Shown piece after piece: positions 1 through 9,483 of a stretch of DNA of 64,000 bases. The notes under the pieces were generated by a model. The model was not told the origin of the DNA. It worked only from the letters and a program-made list of their open reading frames with translations, and made no database searches. The DNA is taken from contig CM037877.1 in NCBI GenBank assembly GCA_021292165.1, positions 28,470,197 to 28,534,196 of the forward strand, in the 5' to 3' direction. The stretch's first letter is position 1; every line of letters starts with the position of its first letter. The stretch is from Shinisaurus crocodilurus (Eukaryota; Chordata; Lepidosauria; Squamata; Shinisauridae). The position numbers and the translations under genes were made by a program.

Positions 1-244
1 GCACTCAAGAGCATGCTGTTAGCTCATTGCGGTGCATGAGGATCTAGCTTGCTCTCCTCCTGCTGAGCCTATGATCTGCGCTGCCTTCCCTGATAGCCCC
101 TCCAAAGACAGGGAGTGGGGGGGAGGGGACCAGATTCCTGAATTCAGGCTCACCCAGGGTTTGATAAACACCGTAGTAACATCTACTGTTAACAGCAGTG
201 ATATTATCTGCTATTGCACACTTACATTTCTCTCCCTGATACTA
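1..244. other. No recognisable feature
   Basis: I see no coding signal or known repeat before the CR1 fragment that starts near position 245. A short G-rich run lies at about 118-127. The sequence is too short to classify by eye. Confidence 0.5.
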
Positions 245-659
245 GAACCCGATGGGGTCATCCCATGATGAAACTGATTGGTCCAAGATTCAGGAGAGAT
301 AAAAGGAAATACTTCTTCACAGAGTGCATAGTTAAATTATGGAATTCACTTCCGCAAGATGTAGTGAAGGCCAACAGTTTGGGTGGCTTTAAAAGGGGGA
401 TTGGACAAATTCCTGGAGGAGAAGGCTATCAGTGGCTACTAGTCCTGACTGGCTATATGCTACCTCCAGTATCAGAGGGATACAGTATGCCTATGTACAC
501 CAGTTGTGGGGGTACATGGATGGAAGGGTGCCGTTGTACTCATGTCCTTCTTGTGGGTTTCCTGTGGGCAGCTGGTTGGCCACTGTGTGAACAGAATGCT
601 GGACTAGATGGACCCTTGGTCTGATCCAGCAGGGCTCTTCTGATCCAGCAGGGCTCTTC
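245..659 (+). mobile_element. CR1-family LINE, 3' fragment (copy 1)
   Basis: The first part translates, with interruptions, to the C-terminal tail of a CR1-type ORF2, including KYFFTECIVKLWNSLPQDVV. It is followed by a 3' UTR ending in the stretch CTTGGTCTGATCCAGCAGGG. The same 3' sequence recurs at 38615-38965, 52762-53310 (reverse), 16673-16790 (reverse) and 59570-60392, so it is a dispersed family. The last 19 bp (622-640) are repeated directly at 641-659, just where the second CR1 begins. Its expected tail of TTCTTATG repeats is missing here but reappears at 2768-2790, so this copy was split by later insertions. Confidence 0.85.
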
Positions 660-660
660 T

Positions 661-2421
661 AAAGCTGAGAATGAGCTAAGGTTAGCGAGGAATGCTAAAA
701 GCAACAAAAAAGCTTTCTTCAGATACATGCACAGTAAAAGACAGAAGAAAGAACTGGTGGTTCAACTACGCAATGAGGATGGCAAATTGATAACAGAAGA
801 CAAAGAAAAGGCAGAAGTGTTCAATTCCTACTTCGGCTCGGTCTTCTCCCAAAAGAGGGTCTATGACCCCCCTGGCAAACCTGAAGTGCAGACTGAAGGG
901 GCAGAATTGCAGCTTGAGATTGATAGGCAAATGGTCAGGGAGCACCTGATTACTCTGAACGAGTTTAAATCTCCAGGGCCTGATGAGCTGCATCCTAGAG
1001 TAATAAAGGAACTGGCAGAAGAACTCTCAGAACCACTGTCTATTATCTTTGAGAAATCATGGAGGACAGGTGAAGTGCCAGACGACTGGAGGAGGGCAAA
1101 TGTTGTTCCCATCTTCAAAAAGGGCAAGAAGGAGGAACCTGGGAACTATAGGCCAGTCAGTCTGACATCAATCCCCGGGAAGATTTTGGAGCAGATTATA
1201 AAGAAGTCAGTCTGCAAGCACCTTGAAAACAATGCAGTGATTACTAGAAGCCAGCATGGATTTGTCAAGAACAAATCCTGTCAGACTAATCTGATCTCAT
1301 TTTTTGATCGGGTAACCTCCCTTGTGGACTGTGGGAATGCTGTGGACATTATATATCTGGACTTCAGCAAAGCTTTCGACAAAGTGCCTCATGATATCCT
1401 GATTAGTAAGCTAGCTAAGAGTGGGCTAGATGGAACAACTATCAGGTGGATCCACAATTGGCTAAAGAATCGGACTCAAAGAGTGCTTATCAATGGTTCC
1501 TTCTCAAACTGGGGAGAGGTAACGAGCGGGGTACCACAGGGCTCGGTCCTGGGCCCGGTGCTCTTCAACATTTTTATTAATGACTTGGATCAGGAGGTAC
1601 AGGGAATGCTTATAAAATTTGCAGATGACACAAAGTTGGGTGGAACAGCTAATACTCTGGAAGACAGAAACAAAATTCAAAGTGACCTCGATAGGCTGGA
1701 GCGCTGGGCCGAAAACAACAGAATGAAATTTAATAGGGATAAATGCCAAGTGCTGCACCTAGGGAGAGGAAACCAAATGCAGAGTTACAGAATGGGGGAC
1801 ACTTGGCTCAACAATACTACAAGTGAGAAGGATCTTGGAATTGTGGTAGATCACAAACTGAATATGAGCCAGCAATGCGATGTGGCTGCAAAGAAGGCAA
1901 ATGCAATTTTGGGCTGTATTAATAGAAGTATAGCTTCCAAATCGCGGGAAGTGATAATTCCCCTTTACTCGGCACTGGTTAGGCCTCATCTTGAGTACTG
2001 CGTCCAGTTCTGGGCACCTCACTTTAAGAAGGACATAGACAAACTGGAGAGGGTTCAGAGGAGGGCAACAAGGATGATAAAGGGACTGGAAACAAGGCCC
2101 TATGAGGAGAGACTGAAAGAACTGGGCATGTTTAGCCTTCAGAAGAGGAGACTGAGGGGAGATATGATCGCACTCTTCCAGTATTTGAAGGGATGTCACA
2201 CAGAGGAGGGCAAAGATCTCTTCTCGATCATCCCAGTTTGCAGGACACGGAATAATGGGCTCAAGTTACAGGAACCTAGATTCCACCTAAACATCAGGAA
2301 AAATTTCCTGACTGTCAGAGCAATAAGACAATGGAATCAACTACCTAGGGAGGTTGTGGGCTCTCCCACTCTGGAGGCATTTAAGGTGCAGCTGGACAGA
2401 CATCTGTCAGAGATGCTTTGA
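661..2421 (+). CDS. CR1 ORF2 fragment: reverse transcriptase and C-terminal domain
   Basis: The frame is open from the truncation point to TGA, 587 codons counting the stop; the first ATG is at 727, but the in-frame residues before it (AENELRLARNAKSNKKAFFR) are CR1-like, so the ATG is not a true start. Reading along the protein I see the RT entry block (DDWRRANVVPIFKKG, then NYRPVSLTSIPGK), the palm aspartate in YLDFSKAFDKVPHD near 1355-1395, SGVPQGSVLGPVLFNIFIND, and the catalytic FADDTKLGG at about 1618. A thumb region (DLGIVVDHKLNMS) and the conserved C-terminal block (RRLRGDMIALFQYLKG, RAIRQWNQLPREVV) follow. The apurinic-like endonuclease that normally precedes the RT domain is absent, so it cannot act as a full ORF2 protein. 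In the family this enzyme performs target-primed reverse transcription in the nucleus. Whether it is transcribed is unknown. Confidence 0.9.
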   Translation, partial: KAENELRLARNAKSNKKAFFRYMHSKRQKKELVVQLRNEDGKLITEDKEKAEVFNSYFGSVFSQKRVYDPPGKPEVQTEGAELQLEIDRQMVREHLITLNEFKSPGPDELHPRVIKELAEELSEPLSIIFEKSWRTGEVPDDWRRANVVPIFKKGKKEEPGNYRPVSLTSIPGKILEQIIKKSVCKHLENNAVITRSQHGFVKNKSCQTNLISFFDRVTSLVDCGNAVDIIYLDFSKAFDKVPHDILISKLAKSGLDGTTIRWIHNWLKNRTQRVLINGSFSNWGEVTSGVPQGSVLGPVLFNIFINDLDQEVQGMLIKFADDTKLGGTANTLEDRNKIQSDLDRLERWAENNRMKFNRDKCQVLHLGRGNQMQSYRMGDTWLNNTTSEKDLGIVVDHKLNMSQQCDVAAKKANAILGCINRSIASKSREVIIPLYSALVRPHLEYCVQFWAPHFKKDIDKLERVQRRATRMIKGLETRPYEERLKELGMFSLQKRRLRGDMIALFQYLKGCHTEEGKDLFSIIPVCRTRNNGLKLQEPRFHLNIRKNFLTVRAIRQWNQLPREVVGSPTLEAFKVQLDRHLSEML

Positions 2422-2512
2422 CCTAGATTCCTGCATTGAGCAGGGGGTTGGACTCGATGGCCTTGTAGGCCCCTTCCAACTCTACTTTTCTATGATTCTA
2501 TGATTCTATGAT
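661..2512 (+). mobile_element. CR1 LINE, 5'-truncated, with intact ORF2 3' part and 3' tail
   Basis: This insertion begins inside ORF2 (no endonuclease) and runs through the stop codon at 2419-2421 into a short 3' UTR. It ends with ATGATTCT-type octamer repeats at about 2485-2512, the hallmark of CR1 3' ends. CR1 usually inserts without clear target duplications, and none is obvious here. It lies within the 3' end of an older CR1 copy. The lack of stops or frameshifts over 1.76 kb points to a young insertion. Confidence 0.9.
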
Positions 2513-2767
2513 TTATTTATTTATTTTTATTTATTTATTTATTATATTTATATCCCGCCTTTTTTCCTGCAAGGAACCCAAGGTGGCTTACATAATCCTC
2601 CTCCTTCTCCTCTCCATTTTATCCTCACAACAACCCTGTGAGGTAGGTTAGGCTGAGAGTCAGTGACTGGCCCAAAGTCACCCAGTGAGTTTCATGGCCG
2701 AGCGGGGACTAGAACCCGGATCTCCCGAGTCCCAGTCCAACACTCTCACCACTACGCCACACTGCCT
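2513..2767 (-). mobile_element. Sauria SINE (tRNA-derived)
   Basis: On the reverse strand a tRNA-like head (GGCGTAGTGGTGAGAGTGTT, then a B-box-like GGTTCTAGTCCCC) is followed by a conserved body (CTCAGCCTAACCTACCTCAC) and a 3' end CCTTGGGTTCCTTGCAGG leading into TAAA repeats. Sauria SINEs are a squamate family thought to be mobilised by Bov-B LINEs; that assignment is from family knowledge. This copy sits directly against the CR1 tail. Confidence 0.9.
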
Positions 2768-2790
2768 CTCATGTTCTTATGTTCTTATCC
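2768..2790 (+). mobile_element. Orphan CR1 3' tail
   Basis: Two TGTTCTTA units lie here. This is the tail expected after the CR1 copy ending at 659, now separated from it by the second CR1 and the SINE. Confidence 0.6.
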
Positions 2791-2995
2791 TCAGTGCGGT
2801 GCACAGAGTGTTGCATGTGAGTTGGGGAAGACTCGAGCTCAAATCCCTGTTTAGCTGTGAAGCCCACTGGGTGGCCTTCAGCAAGTCATTATCTTTCAGG
2901 TTAGCCTCCCTCGTGGGGCTGTTGTGAGGATAACAGGGGATGACCCCAATGTATGCTTCCGGGAGGAAGGGAAGGATACAAACATGATCAATAAA
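2791..2995 (+). mobile_element. Diverged tRNA-derived SINE (Sauria-like)
   Basis: Segments such as GAAGCCCACTGGGTGGCC, GGTTAGCCTCCCTCGTGGGG and GCTGTTGTGAGGATAACAGG follow the order of the Sauria SINE body, with many substitutions. The head and tail are poorly preserved, so it is an old copy or a related subfamily. Confidence 0.6.
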
Positions 2996-3721
2996 GATTC
3001 ACAGGTTTTCTTCCCCTTTTAGCACCCACCCATCCACAAAGGCAATTCATTTCTCAATAATATCTCGTGCAAATTCACTTCTGGCAATTGCAAGGGCTCA
3101 AGTGCAGGTTTGGCAGATGAATTTCTTGTACCTGTCTTTGACAGCTGGGGTTTCTTCCGAAAGCTGGGCAGGAGTCCAAATTCCTGTTTCTCTGGAAAGA
3201 TAATTAACGTGCCGCAAAACTGAAATTCAGGCCTCTAGAGGTCACTGATGTATAAGAGCTTAAGCGCAGAAAGGGACACCGTGGAAAAAAACAGTAGTAC
3301 ACATGTGTGGTTTCAGTGAGTCAGTGAAATGATCACAAATGGCTATTTTCTGTGGATTTTCCCCTGTAATCTCAGAACACGCTCAATAAATCCAGGGCTA
3401 TGTTTCCAGCAAGCCCACAAGTAATTTGCCACATCAAAAGAAAAAAGAAAGAAATGGGACAGGTCAGGGAAGACTAAGATCATAATCTGAAAGGATAGCC
3501 AGTGAGAGAGAAAGAACTTGTGCCATAATGTATATTAAAGTTTAACATCATTTTCTATTAAAATGCGGTATTATCAGAAAACTAAGCTCTACCATCTTAT
3601 TTATGCATTACTTGCTCCAGTTCATGTCCAGGATGTGGAGCACAGTGCCGCTGCTAGACTGAATTCTTAATGCTGCCTTTTTAATGCTGGTTTAAAAAGA
3701 AAAAAAAATGGATTGCTTTAA
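2996..3721. other. No recognised feature
   Basis: AT-rich anonymous sequence without an open frame of interest or a repeat that I can name. Short A-rich runs occur near 3438 and 3700. Confidence 0.5.
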
Positions 3722-3957
3722 CGTTATTTTATTTATTTATTTATTATATTTATAGCCCGCCTTTTTTCCTGCAAGGAACCCAAGGCAGCTTACATAATCC
3801 TCCTCCTCTCCACTTTATCCTCACAACAACCCTGTGAGGTAGGTTAGGCTGAGAGTCAGTGACTGGCCCAAAGTCACCCCGTGAGCTCCATGGCCGAGCG
3901 GGGACTCGAACCCGGATCTCCCAGGTCCCAGTCCAACACTCTCACCACTACGCCACA
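3722..3957 (-). mobile_element. Sauria SINE (tRNA-derived)
   Basis: Reverse-strand copy nearly the same as that at 2513-2767: TTTA-rich tail, CCTTGGGTTCCTTGCAGG, the CTCAGCCTAACCTACCTCAC block, and a tRNA-like head with GGCGTAGTGGTGAGAGTG at the right end. Confidence 0.9.
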
Positions 3958-3965
3958 ATGTGCCT

Positions 3966-4035
3966 AACCATTGACCATGCTGGCCGGGGCTGATAGGAAC
4001 TAGAACCCAACAACATCTGGAGGGCCACCCTCCTG
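3966..4035. mobile_element. hAT-like MITE fragment
   Basis: Contains CCATGCTGGCCGGGGCTGAT and AACATCTGGAGGGCCAC, the central and right parts of the palindromic hAT-like family seen complete at 18210-18348. The left end is missing. Confidence 0.55.
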
Positions 4036-4164
4036 TTTTCAAAGAATAAAAATAGGTTGGGAGATCCCATCTACTTAGATCTGCCACGCAATGTGTAGTT
4101 TGGCCCTCAGCTGCCGGGAACAAACAGCAGGACATGGACATCAATCATGCCAAGTTTGTAAACA

Positions 4165-4250
4165 TCCCTGGCACATTAATGGCCACTGTAGAAAACAGTG
4201 CAGGGCTGGATGGACCTCTGACCTGACCCAGCATGGCTACAGTGTTACAT
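4165..4250 (+). mobile_element. Diverged CR1 3' UTR fragment
   Basis: The order of words (GGCCACTGTAGAAAACAGTG, GGCTGGATGGACCTCTGACC, GACCCAGCATGGCT) matches the CR1 3' UTR at 570-640 with substitutions. Confidence 0.55.
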
Positions 4251-4739
4251 TTTCCATATGTTTGCATGGATGGCCTATGTAAAAATGACAGATGGAGGGA
4301 TTCCAGGGTAGGGTTTTTTTTTCTTTTCATTTTTAGCACATCACTCCTTGTAACCCAAACTTAATATCAACCTTAGTGAGTGCCGACAGGATTGTAGCCA
4401 AACCCACTGAGAAAGGAGAGGGAGATATCAGCATGCTTGGGGTGGGTGGATTGGGGGAACCACAAAAACCTAATTGGGCAACTCCACCCCCCAAAAAACA
4501 GCCCAGTGAGGACAGCATGCTGAGAGCTTATTGGGAGAACGGAAAGGAGTATCTTGGAACAGGGCATGACTGTCTGGCTGGAATACTGAAAAGGAACACT
4601 TCACACTGCAACCTCTTGTTGCTGGTCCCATTTGTTCCTTCCGAAATGTTAATTGAATACAATAACGTGCCACACCTCTGTGGGGCTCCATGTGTCTTTG
4701 TCTGCCTGTCTGTTTGCTTTCTCCTCTTGAACCACTTTG

Positions 4740-5030
4740 CTAGTGTAGGAGGGATTGGGACTAGGAAGAGGGCCTTTTCTGTGGCGGCCCCCATACTGTG
4801 GAACTCTCTCCCTAGTGACCTCTGCCATGCCCCTGTCTGCTGAGCTTCCACCGCTCACTAAAAACATGGCTGTTCAGGCGGGAATATGGGGTGGGCTAAG
4901 ATTTTAAATTTTTATAATTTTAGAATGTATTTTATTCTGTATTTTATCATGTTGTACATCGCCCAGAGTGGCTGGGTTGCCGGCCAGATGGGCGATCCAT
5001 AAATGGAACAAATACCTAAATAAATCTGAA
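4740..5030 (+). mobile_element. L2-type LINE 3' end
   Basis: Translates in part as an L2-like C-terminus (RAFSVAAPILWNSLPSDL) and continues into an AT-rich 3' UTR with a TGTACATCGCCCAGAGTGGC block and a short repeat tail (ACCTAAATAAAT). L2 3' ends of this type occur several more times in the window. Confidence 0.75.
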
Positions 5031-5310
5031 ATCAGGGGAGGAGGCAAAGATAAATGGCTGTGGGTCAAACTACTCGTGAGGTGGGAGAATTGGGAACTCC
5101 CAACATCAGTGTGGTGTATGTGCACAATTCAGATCAGGGCAGCGCAGAGAGGTGACGGAGGTCCAATTCCTTACCTTTCTAGTCCTGCAATGTTTCCCCC
5201 CTCCAATTTGCGATGGAGGGGATATGGATCAGGGCTGCGGCACAGGGGCACAGGGTTAGACCCACCCTGCCCTGTGCTGCATTCCCAGTCCAAATCAATT
5301 CCTCCCTCTG

Positions 5311-5456
5311 AAGGTAAGGCTCTTTTAAGAAATGGGCTGAAAGGAACACCCAGAAATATATTTGAAGTGAAAGGGGCATAACTAGCATCACAGAGACTGA
5401 TAGAACAACGCTGAAAAGACCCAGAAGCCATTTCTGGGGGGCGGGGAGTTGTGTTC

Positions 5457-5493
<37 letters not shown>

Positions 5494-5611
5494 ATTTGAT
5501 CAGAAAGGGGAAGATGTGAGGGTAAGGCTCCTTTAAGAGATGGGCTGTAAGGAACAACCAGAAATATATTAGAAACGAAGGGGTGTGGCCAGCAGCAGAG
5601 AGAGGGAGTGG
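5311..5611 (+). repeat. Diverged direct repeat of about 90 bp around a CTAT microsatellite
   Basis: The segment 5311-5403 (GGTAAGGCTCTTTTAAGA, then GGAACACCCAGAAATATAT) recurs at 5518-5611 (GGTAAGGCTCCTTTAAGA, then GGAACAACCAGAAATATAT). The CTAT array at 5456-5493 lies between them. This may be a local segmental duplication or two fragments of one dispersed repeat. Confidence 0.75.
5456..5493 (+). repeat. (CTAT)n microsatellite
   Basis: About nine uninterrupted tetranucleotide units. Confidence 0.95.
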
Positions 5612-5765
5612 AAGAGAACAAGCTGGAAAGTTGAACACAGGGCTGGCATCAAGGGTAGGCACTGTTGGGCCCCTTTCAAGGGCCCTCACCCCAGCAGGGG
5701 CCCCCTGGACTTGCTCCGCTCTTCACCATGGCAACCTGCTTCTTAATATTTGAGGTTATTCATCG

Positions 5766-5939
5766 ATTTCATAGATCATAGAGTTGGAAGGAGCCTACAA
5801 GGCCATCGAGTCCAACCCCCTGCCCTGCTCAATGCAGGAAACTAGAGGAGGGGTCTCCCATCCAAGCAATAACCAGGCCTGACCCTGCTTCGCTTTCCAC
5901 GCTCAGGCAAGCTGAGCCAGCATGAGCCACAGGCCTGTA
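5766..5939 (-). mobile_element. 5S rRNA-derived SINE with CR1-like 3' end (copy 1)
   Basis: Read on the reverse strand, the head carries GGAAAGCGAAGCAGGGTCAG and a stretch (5852-5868) that differs by one base from the 5S rRNA internal promoter word TACTTGGATGGGAGACC. The 3' half (TGCATTGAGCAGGGCAGGGG, GGACTCGATGGCCTTGTAGG) matches the CR1 3' UTR at 2430-2480, ending ATGATCTATGAAAT. The 5S-headed SINE class with its A, intermediate and C boxes is established; the pairing with CR1 is read from this window. Confidence 0.85.
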
Positions 5940-6073
5940 CTTCTTCACCTGCTTCTCACTCTGGCCCAGACAAGGGTGGTGGTGAGAAGGAGGAGCCTCG
6001 GATGCCCCTGCCTACTTGCTCACTGGCTCTCTGCCTGGCAAGCAGGCAAGCAAGCGGTCATAATAAGACAGAG

Positions 6074-6097
6074 GAGCAGCAGCAGCAGCAGCAGCTG
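6074..6097 (+). repeat. (AGC)n microsatellite
   Basis: Eight or so trinucleotide units inside the composite repeat. Confidence 0.9.
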
Positions 6098-6352
6098 CTG
6101 TGACGATGGCAGTCCCACTGAGGGAGGGGGCCCACTGGGGGTGTCTTGCCCAAGTGCCCTCAAAAACCTGGAGCCGGCACAGGTTAAATCTTGTATTAAA
6201 GCATATGAAAGTCTTCACATACAAGAGTTTCCACCGTTGCTTCATAATACTAGGAACAACATCTCCCCCTCTCCACACGGCGGCTTTTTGTGAGGTGAAA
6301 CAATTGTTGGGAGTTCCAGCGTTGCAACTCCTACATCATGTGTAGCTTGACT

Positions 6353-6545
6353 AGGGATGTGAAGGCCTGGAAAAAAACCAGGAAAAAAATGTGGGGGAGT
6401 AGGGGGAGCACCGGAAAAAATTAACCCACCCAGTTCCCCCCTTTTTTTCCCTAGGGGAAAAAAAAATAGATTTCCCCAGCTGATTTCCCCCCCATTTTCC
6501 CTCCCAGTTGCCCCTCCCCCCCGAGCCTCCACATCTCTATGTTTG
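6353..6545. repeat. Unclassified purine/pyrimidine-rich repeat
   Basis: Begins TAGGGATGTGAAGGCC and closes with GAGCCTCCACATCTCTA, which reads as an imperfect inverted end. The inside has runs of A, G, C and T. hAT-like ends are possible, but no target duplication was confirmed. Confidence 0.35.
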
Positions 6546-6627
6546 ACGCTTTGTTTGGGGAACCAACAACCCTCCAGCTGGGCAATGACGTTGCAAATGA
6601 CCCTTCCCCACTTGGGACTATGCAGAG

Positions 6628-6758
6628 GAGCCTTCCCCAACCCAGTGTCCTCCAGTAGTTTTGGATTTCAACTCCCATCATCCCCTGCCAGCATGGCCAA
6701 TGGTCTGGGACGATGAGAGTTGTAGTCCAAAACATCCGGCGGGTTGTGGGAAGGGCTG
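6628..6758. mobile_element. hAT-like palindromic MITE
   Basis: Ends read (C/G)AGCCTTCCCCAACCCAG and GTTGTGGGAAGGGCTG, imperfect inverted repeats around a core with CAACTCCCATCATCCCC. Flanks are ATGCAGAG and ATGTTGAG, a degraded 8-bp duplication differing at the two central bases. Confidence 0.65.
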
Positions 6759-9481
6759 ATGTTGAGGGATAGCCGTGCTTTTTCTTTCTTTAGGGAGGCA
6801 TTAGCTGCTATTGCTCCAATCCTGACCCTCAGGCCTATTTGCATGTCTAGCATCCCACCCATTTCTCACTAAGGAAAGGGGCAAAGATTGCCTGGCTTAT
6901 AACAGGCCTGGAAGCAAAGGATCAGGAATGAGTGTGGGTGCGCAGAGGCGAGTAACCACCAACACAGCTACTGTATGAAACCACAGCTAAGTGGCAGTTG
7001 CACGAGTTGGGGAAACTGGGTTAGAGGGGAGGTTCCCTGGGAGCAGAGAGAGGAAGTGAGCAGGGGCCAAGGGAAAGAAAGCTGGGGGCAAAGCTTGCTT
7101 GAAAGGGGAAGTTGGTGTTGGCCCTTGTCCAGTCGCTCAGCTACACTACAGCCCATCTTATGCGTGATTACATTTCCACACACAGTTTGGTACGCATCTC
7201 TCTGGTTTCAGATGACATTGTGCTTGAGGAGAGCAATCATGAGGCGTTTCCAGAAGGGGGGGGGGAAAGAGGCTAATTCTCAAAATGCATAGATTATTGA
7301 AAAACACACAACACACAGAGAAGTTGTTTAAACAAATGAGGAATCATTCATTCTCTCTCTCTCACTCTCTGCATTGACCTGGGCATTTCTAGCTAGCTTT
7401 TCACATAATTGTTCCTGCTCCAGGTTTTTTCCCCCTCCCTCTTGGAGTTGTGTAAGATAGGAATTCCTGCCTCCTCATTTTCCCACTGTTGAAATGCAAT
7501 TTGAAGCTGATCAGTCAGGAACTCCCTTTCCCTTCCCTCTTCCTGACAGCTCCTCCAAGAAAGGAAGTCAATCACTTTCAATCAGCAAACCTAACGGGAT
7601 TTTCTAAAGCAAAATGCTAAGCCAGGATAGACAATTTTATGATTAATGCTGCCATTTAATATGCTCTAATAGTGCTGACTTGTGTAGAATCCCACGTCTC
7701 CTCAAAGTATGTTCTACAAGTTAATGGCCAAGCAATTAAGGGGTAGGCCAGGCGTGACGGCAGCGGCAGACTGTTTTGGTTAAACCCAGGTCTACCCCGA
7801 CGCACATATGAAAAGGAGGGAAATTTTGAGTGCCCCTGCCTGTGGCTCCCCCCCCCCCATGCTTTTCTTTACACTACAGTTGAGCTCTTGGAAGTGAGCT
7901 GTACAGGGAGAAACGCATCTGGGGGAGAGGCTTCGGGGAGGTAAGCGTTTTTCTGTCTAAACTTTTCTCTGTCTAAACATGCATAGGATTGTACCCTAAG
8001 ACTACAGTCTGCAAGGGTTAGGGGCCCGCTCCTTGTTTTTCAGCATACCAGAATGCAGAGTAATTCCAACCCAGTTATCACATAGAACTCAGTGGCCCAG
8101 TGTGAACAATTGTTCCAGGTTTCATAAGCCATGGTTTATCAAGACAGGAAAGACCATTGGGGCCAAGCGTCCCACTCCTGGCTTATTATTTTCCTGTTTT
8201 CTTAAGCAACATTAAGCCAGAGTGCGGGGAGGAGATCCACATTACACTGTATATCGTCAAGTTAGCAGAACAGTACTGCTATATTCACATTCCGCAGTCA
8301 CCACTCACAGGGCACACTCTTGTTAAATGTACTGCAATCATCCCAGTTTGTCACCCCCACACCTAACTCCGTAGCGGTAGAACTGGGCGTTGCCTTGAAC
8401 AGGTTTTTTAAAAATTATTATTTTGCTTCATCATCTCTGCACAGGTGCGAACGAGCGCAGGAGCGACCTTTAAAAAAAGAAAGGAAAAAGCTCTTCCAGC
8501 CTCTCACAAAGAAGGAGGAGAAGGATGCTGCTGCCGCCGCCATCCTCCCGCGGGGTTGGGGTGAAGCCAGCAAGATCAGTGCGCCGTGCCCCTCCCCTCC
8601 ACCCAAATGCAATTTCCCAAAGAAGTGTTCCTCCCATTCTGAGTTTCCTGAGCACGAGGCTCCTGTATCAATGTGAAGTGCTTGGGAATAAGGGCATTGG
8701 AGAGAATGTGATTTACTTCTGAGCAGACATGCCTTTTGGCTAATTTACAGCTCCCTGCTCTTCGGGCAATGGGGGTGAACGTGGCTGTTTAAAAAAAGGG
8801 GGGAAGCCTCCTGCTCTTGTCCCCTCTCAAACTCCATGGCGGTTATCCTGGGGGTATTGCCTTTCACACGTAGGGGAAACAGCCATTTCAGAAGAAGGGG
8901 TTTTTTTTTGTTTCTGGTCCTCCGCTTATGCGGAGGTGTGCACGTGCGTAGGAGTGAAATTGTTTTAAAAACAACAACACTGATATGCAATTCCTCAAAG
9001 CAGCCTGCTCAGAGCTGCAGAGGTGCAGGGGAAACATTTACAAACAAAAAATTAAGACGCTTCCAGGGAAGAGGGCGAACTGCCGCACAACAACAAATGG
9101 TGGACACCTCTCTTCCCCACCAGATGCATGTGATGCCGCATTCCCCCCGCCCCTTGAAAACTATTGGCTAACTCCAGTGATGACACTTTCGTGGCCACAC
9201 CTTGGACAGCCAATTGCAGCACAAGTTTAGCACACACTGGCCGCGTACTGCGACAGTGAACCCGCAATAACTGAAAAAACCATGATAAACCTAGTCTGGG
9301 AAATTCCGGAAGAAACGAAGAATGATTACACAGGACTAGCATGACCAGCACTGAAAAGTGCATGCGTTGTGTGCCCTGCAAGTCACAGCAGCGATACAGT
9401 CCTGTAATAAACCTTAGGTGTGGATCCAGCCCTGGTCAGAAAGCCGTGAAAGGCTCTGGTAGCCCTCACTGTCTAAGTACA
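6759..9481. other. Mostly anonymous DNA
   Basis: No supported gene. The stretch 7955-8003 (CTGTCTAAACATGCATAGGA) is a fragment of the palindromic family whose best copy is at 44107-44226. The GC-richer piece at 8440-8620 is a possible remnant of an unknown repeat. Reading frames here are short and show no family motif. Confidence 0.5.
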
Positions 9482-9483
9482 TA

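Larger units (their letters stand above)
5639..6183 (+). mobile_element. Unclassified composite repeat, hAT-like ends
   Basis: Starts CAGGGCTGGCATCAAGG and ends AAAACCTGGAGCCGGCAC, with an inside featuring CTCTTCACCATGGCAACCTG and CACCTGCTTCTCACTCTGGC. Related copies are at 10500-11320 (interrupted) and 22330-22634. The ends resemble imperfect inverted repeats of a hAT element, but I could not find a clean target duplication. A 5S-SINE is inserted at 5766-5939. Confidence 0.5.

Noticed and set aside
5852..5939. A true 5S rRNA gene
   Set aside because: Only part of the 5S sequence is kept and it is joined to a CR1-like tail in all three copies. This is a SINE, not a gene.
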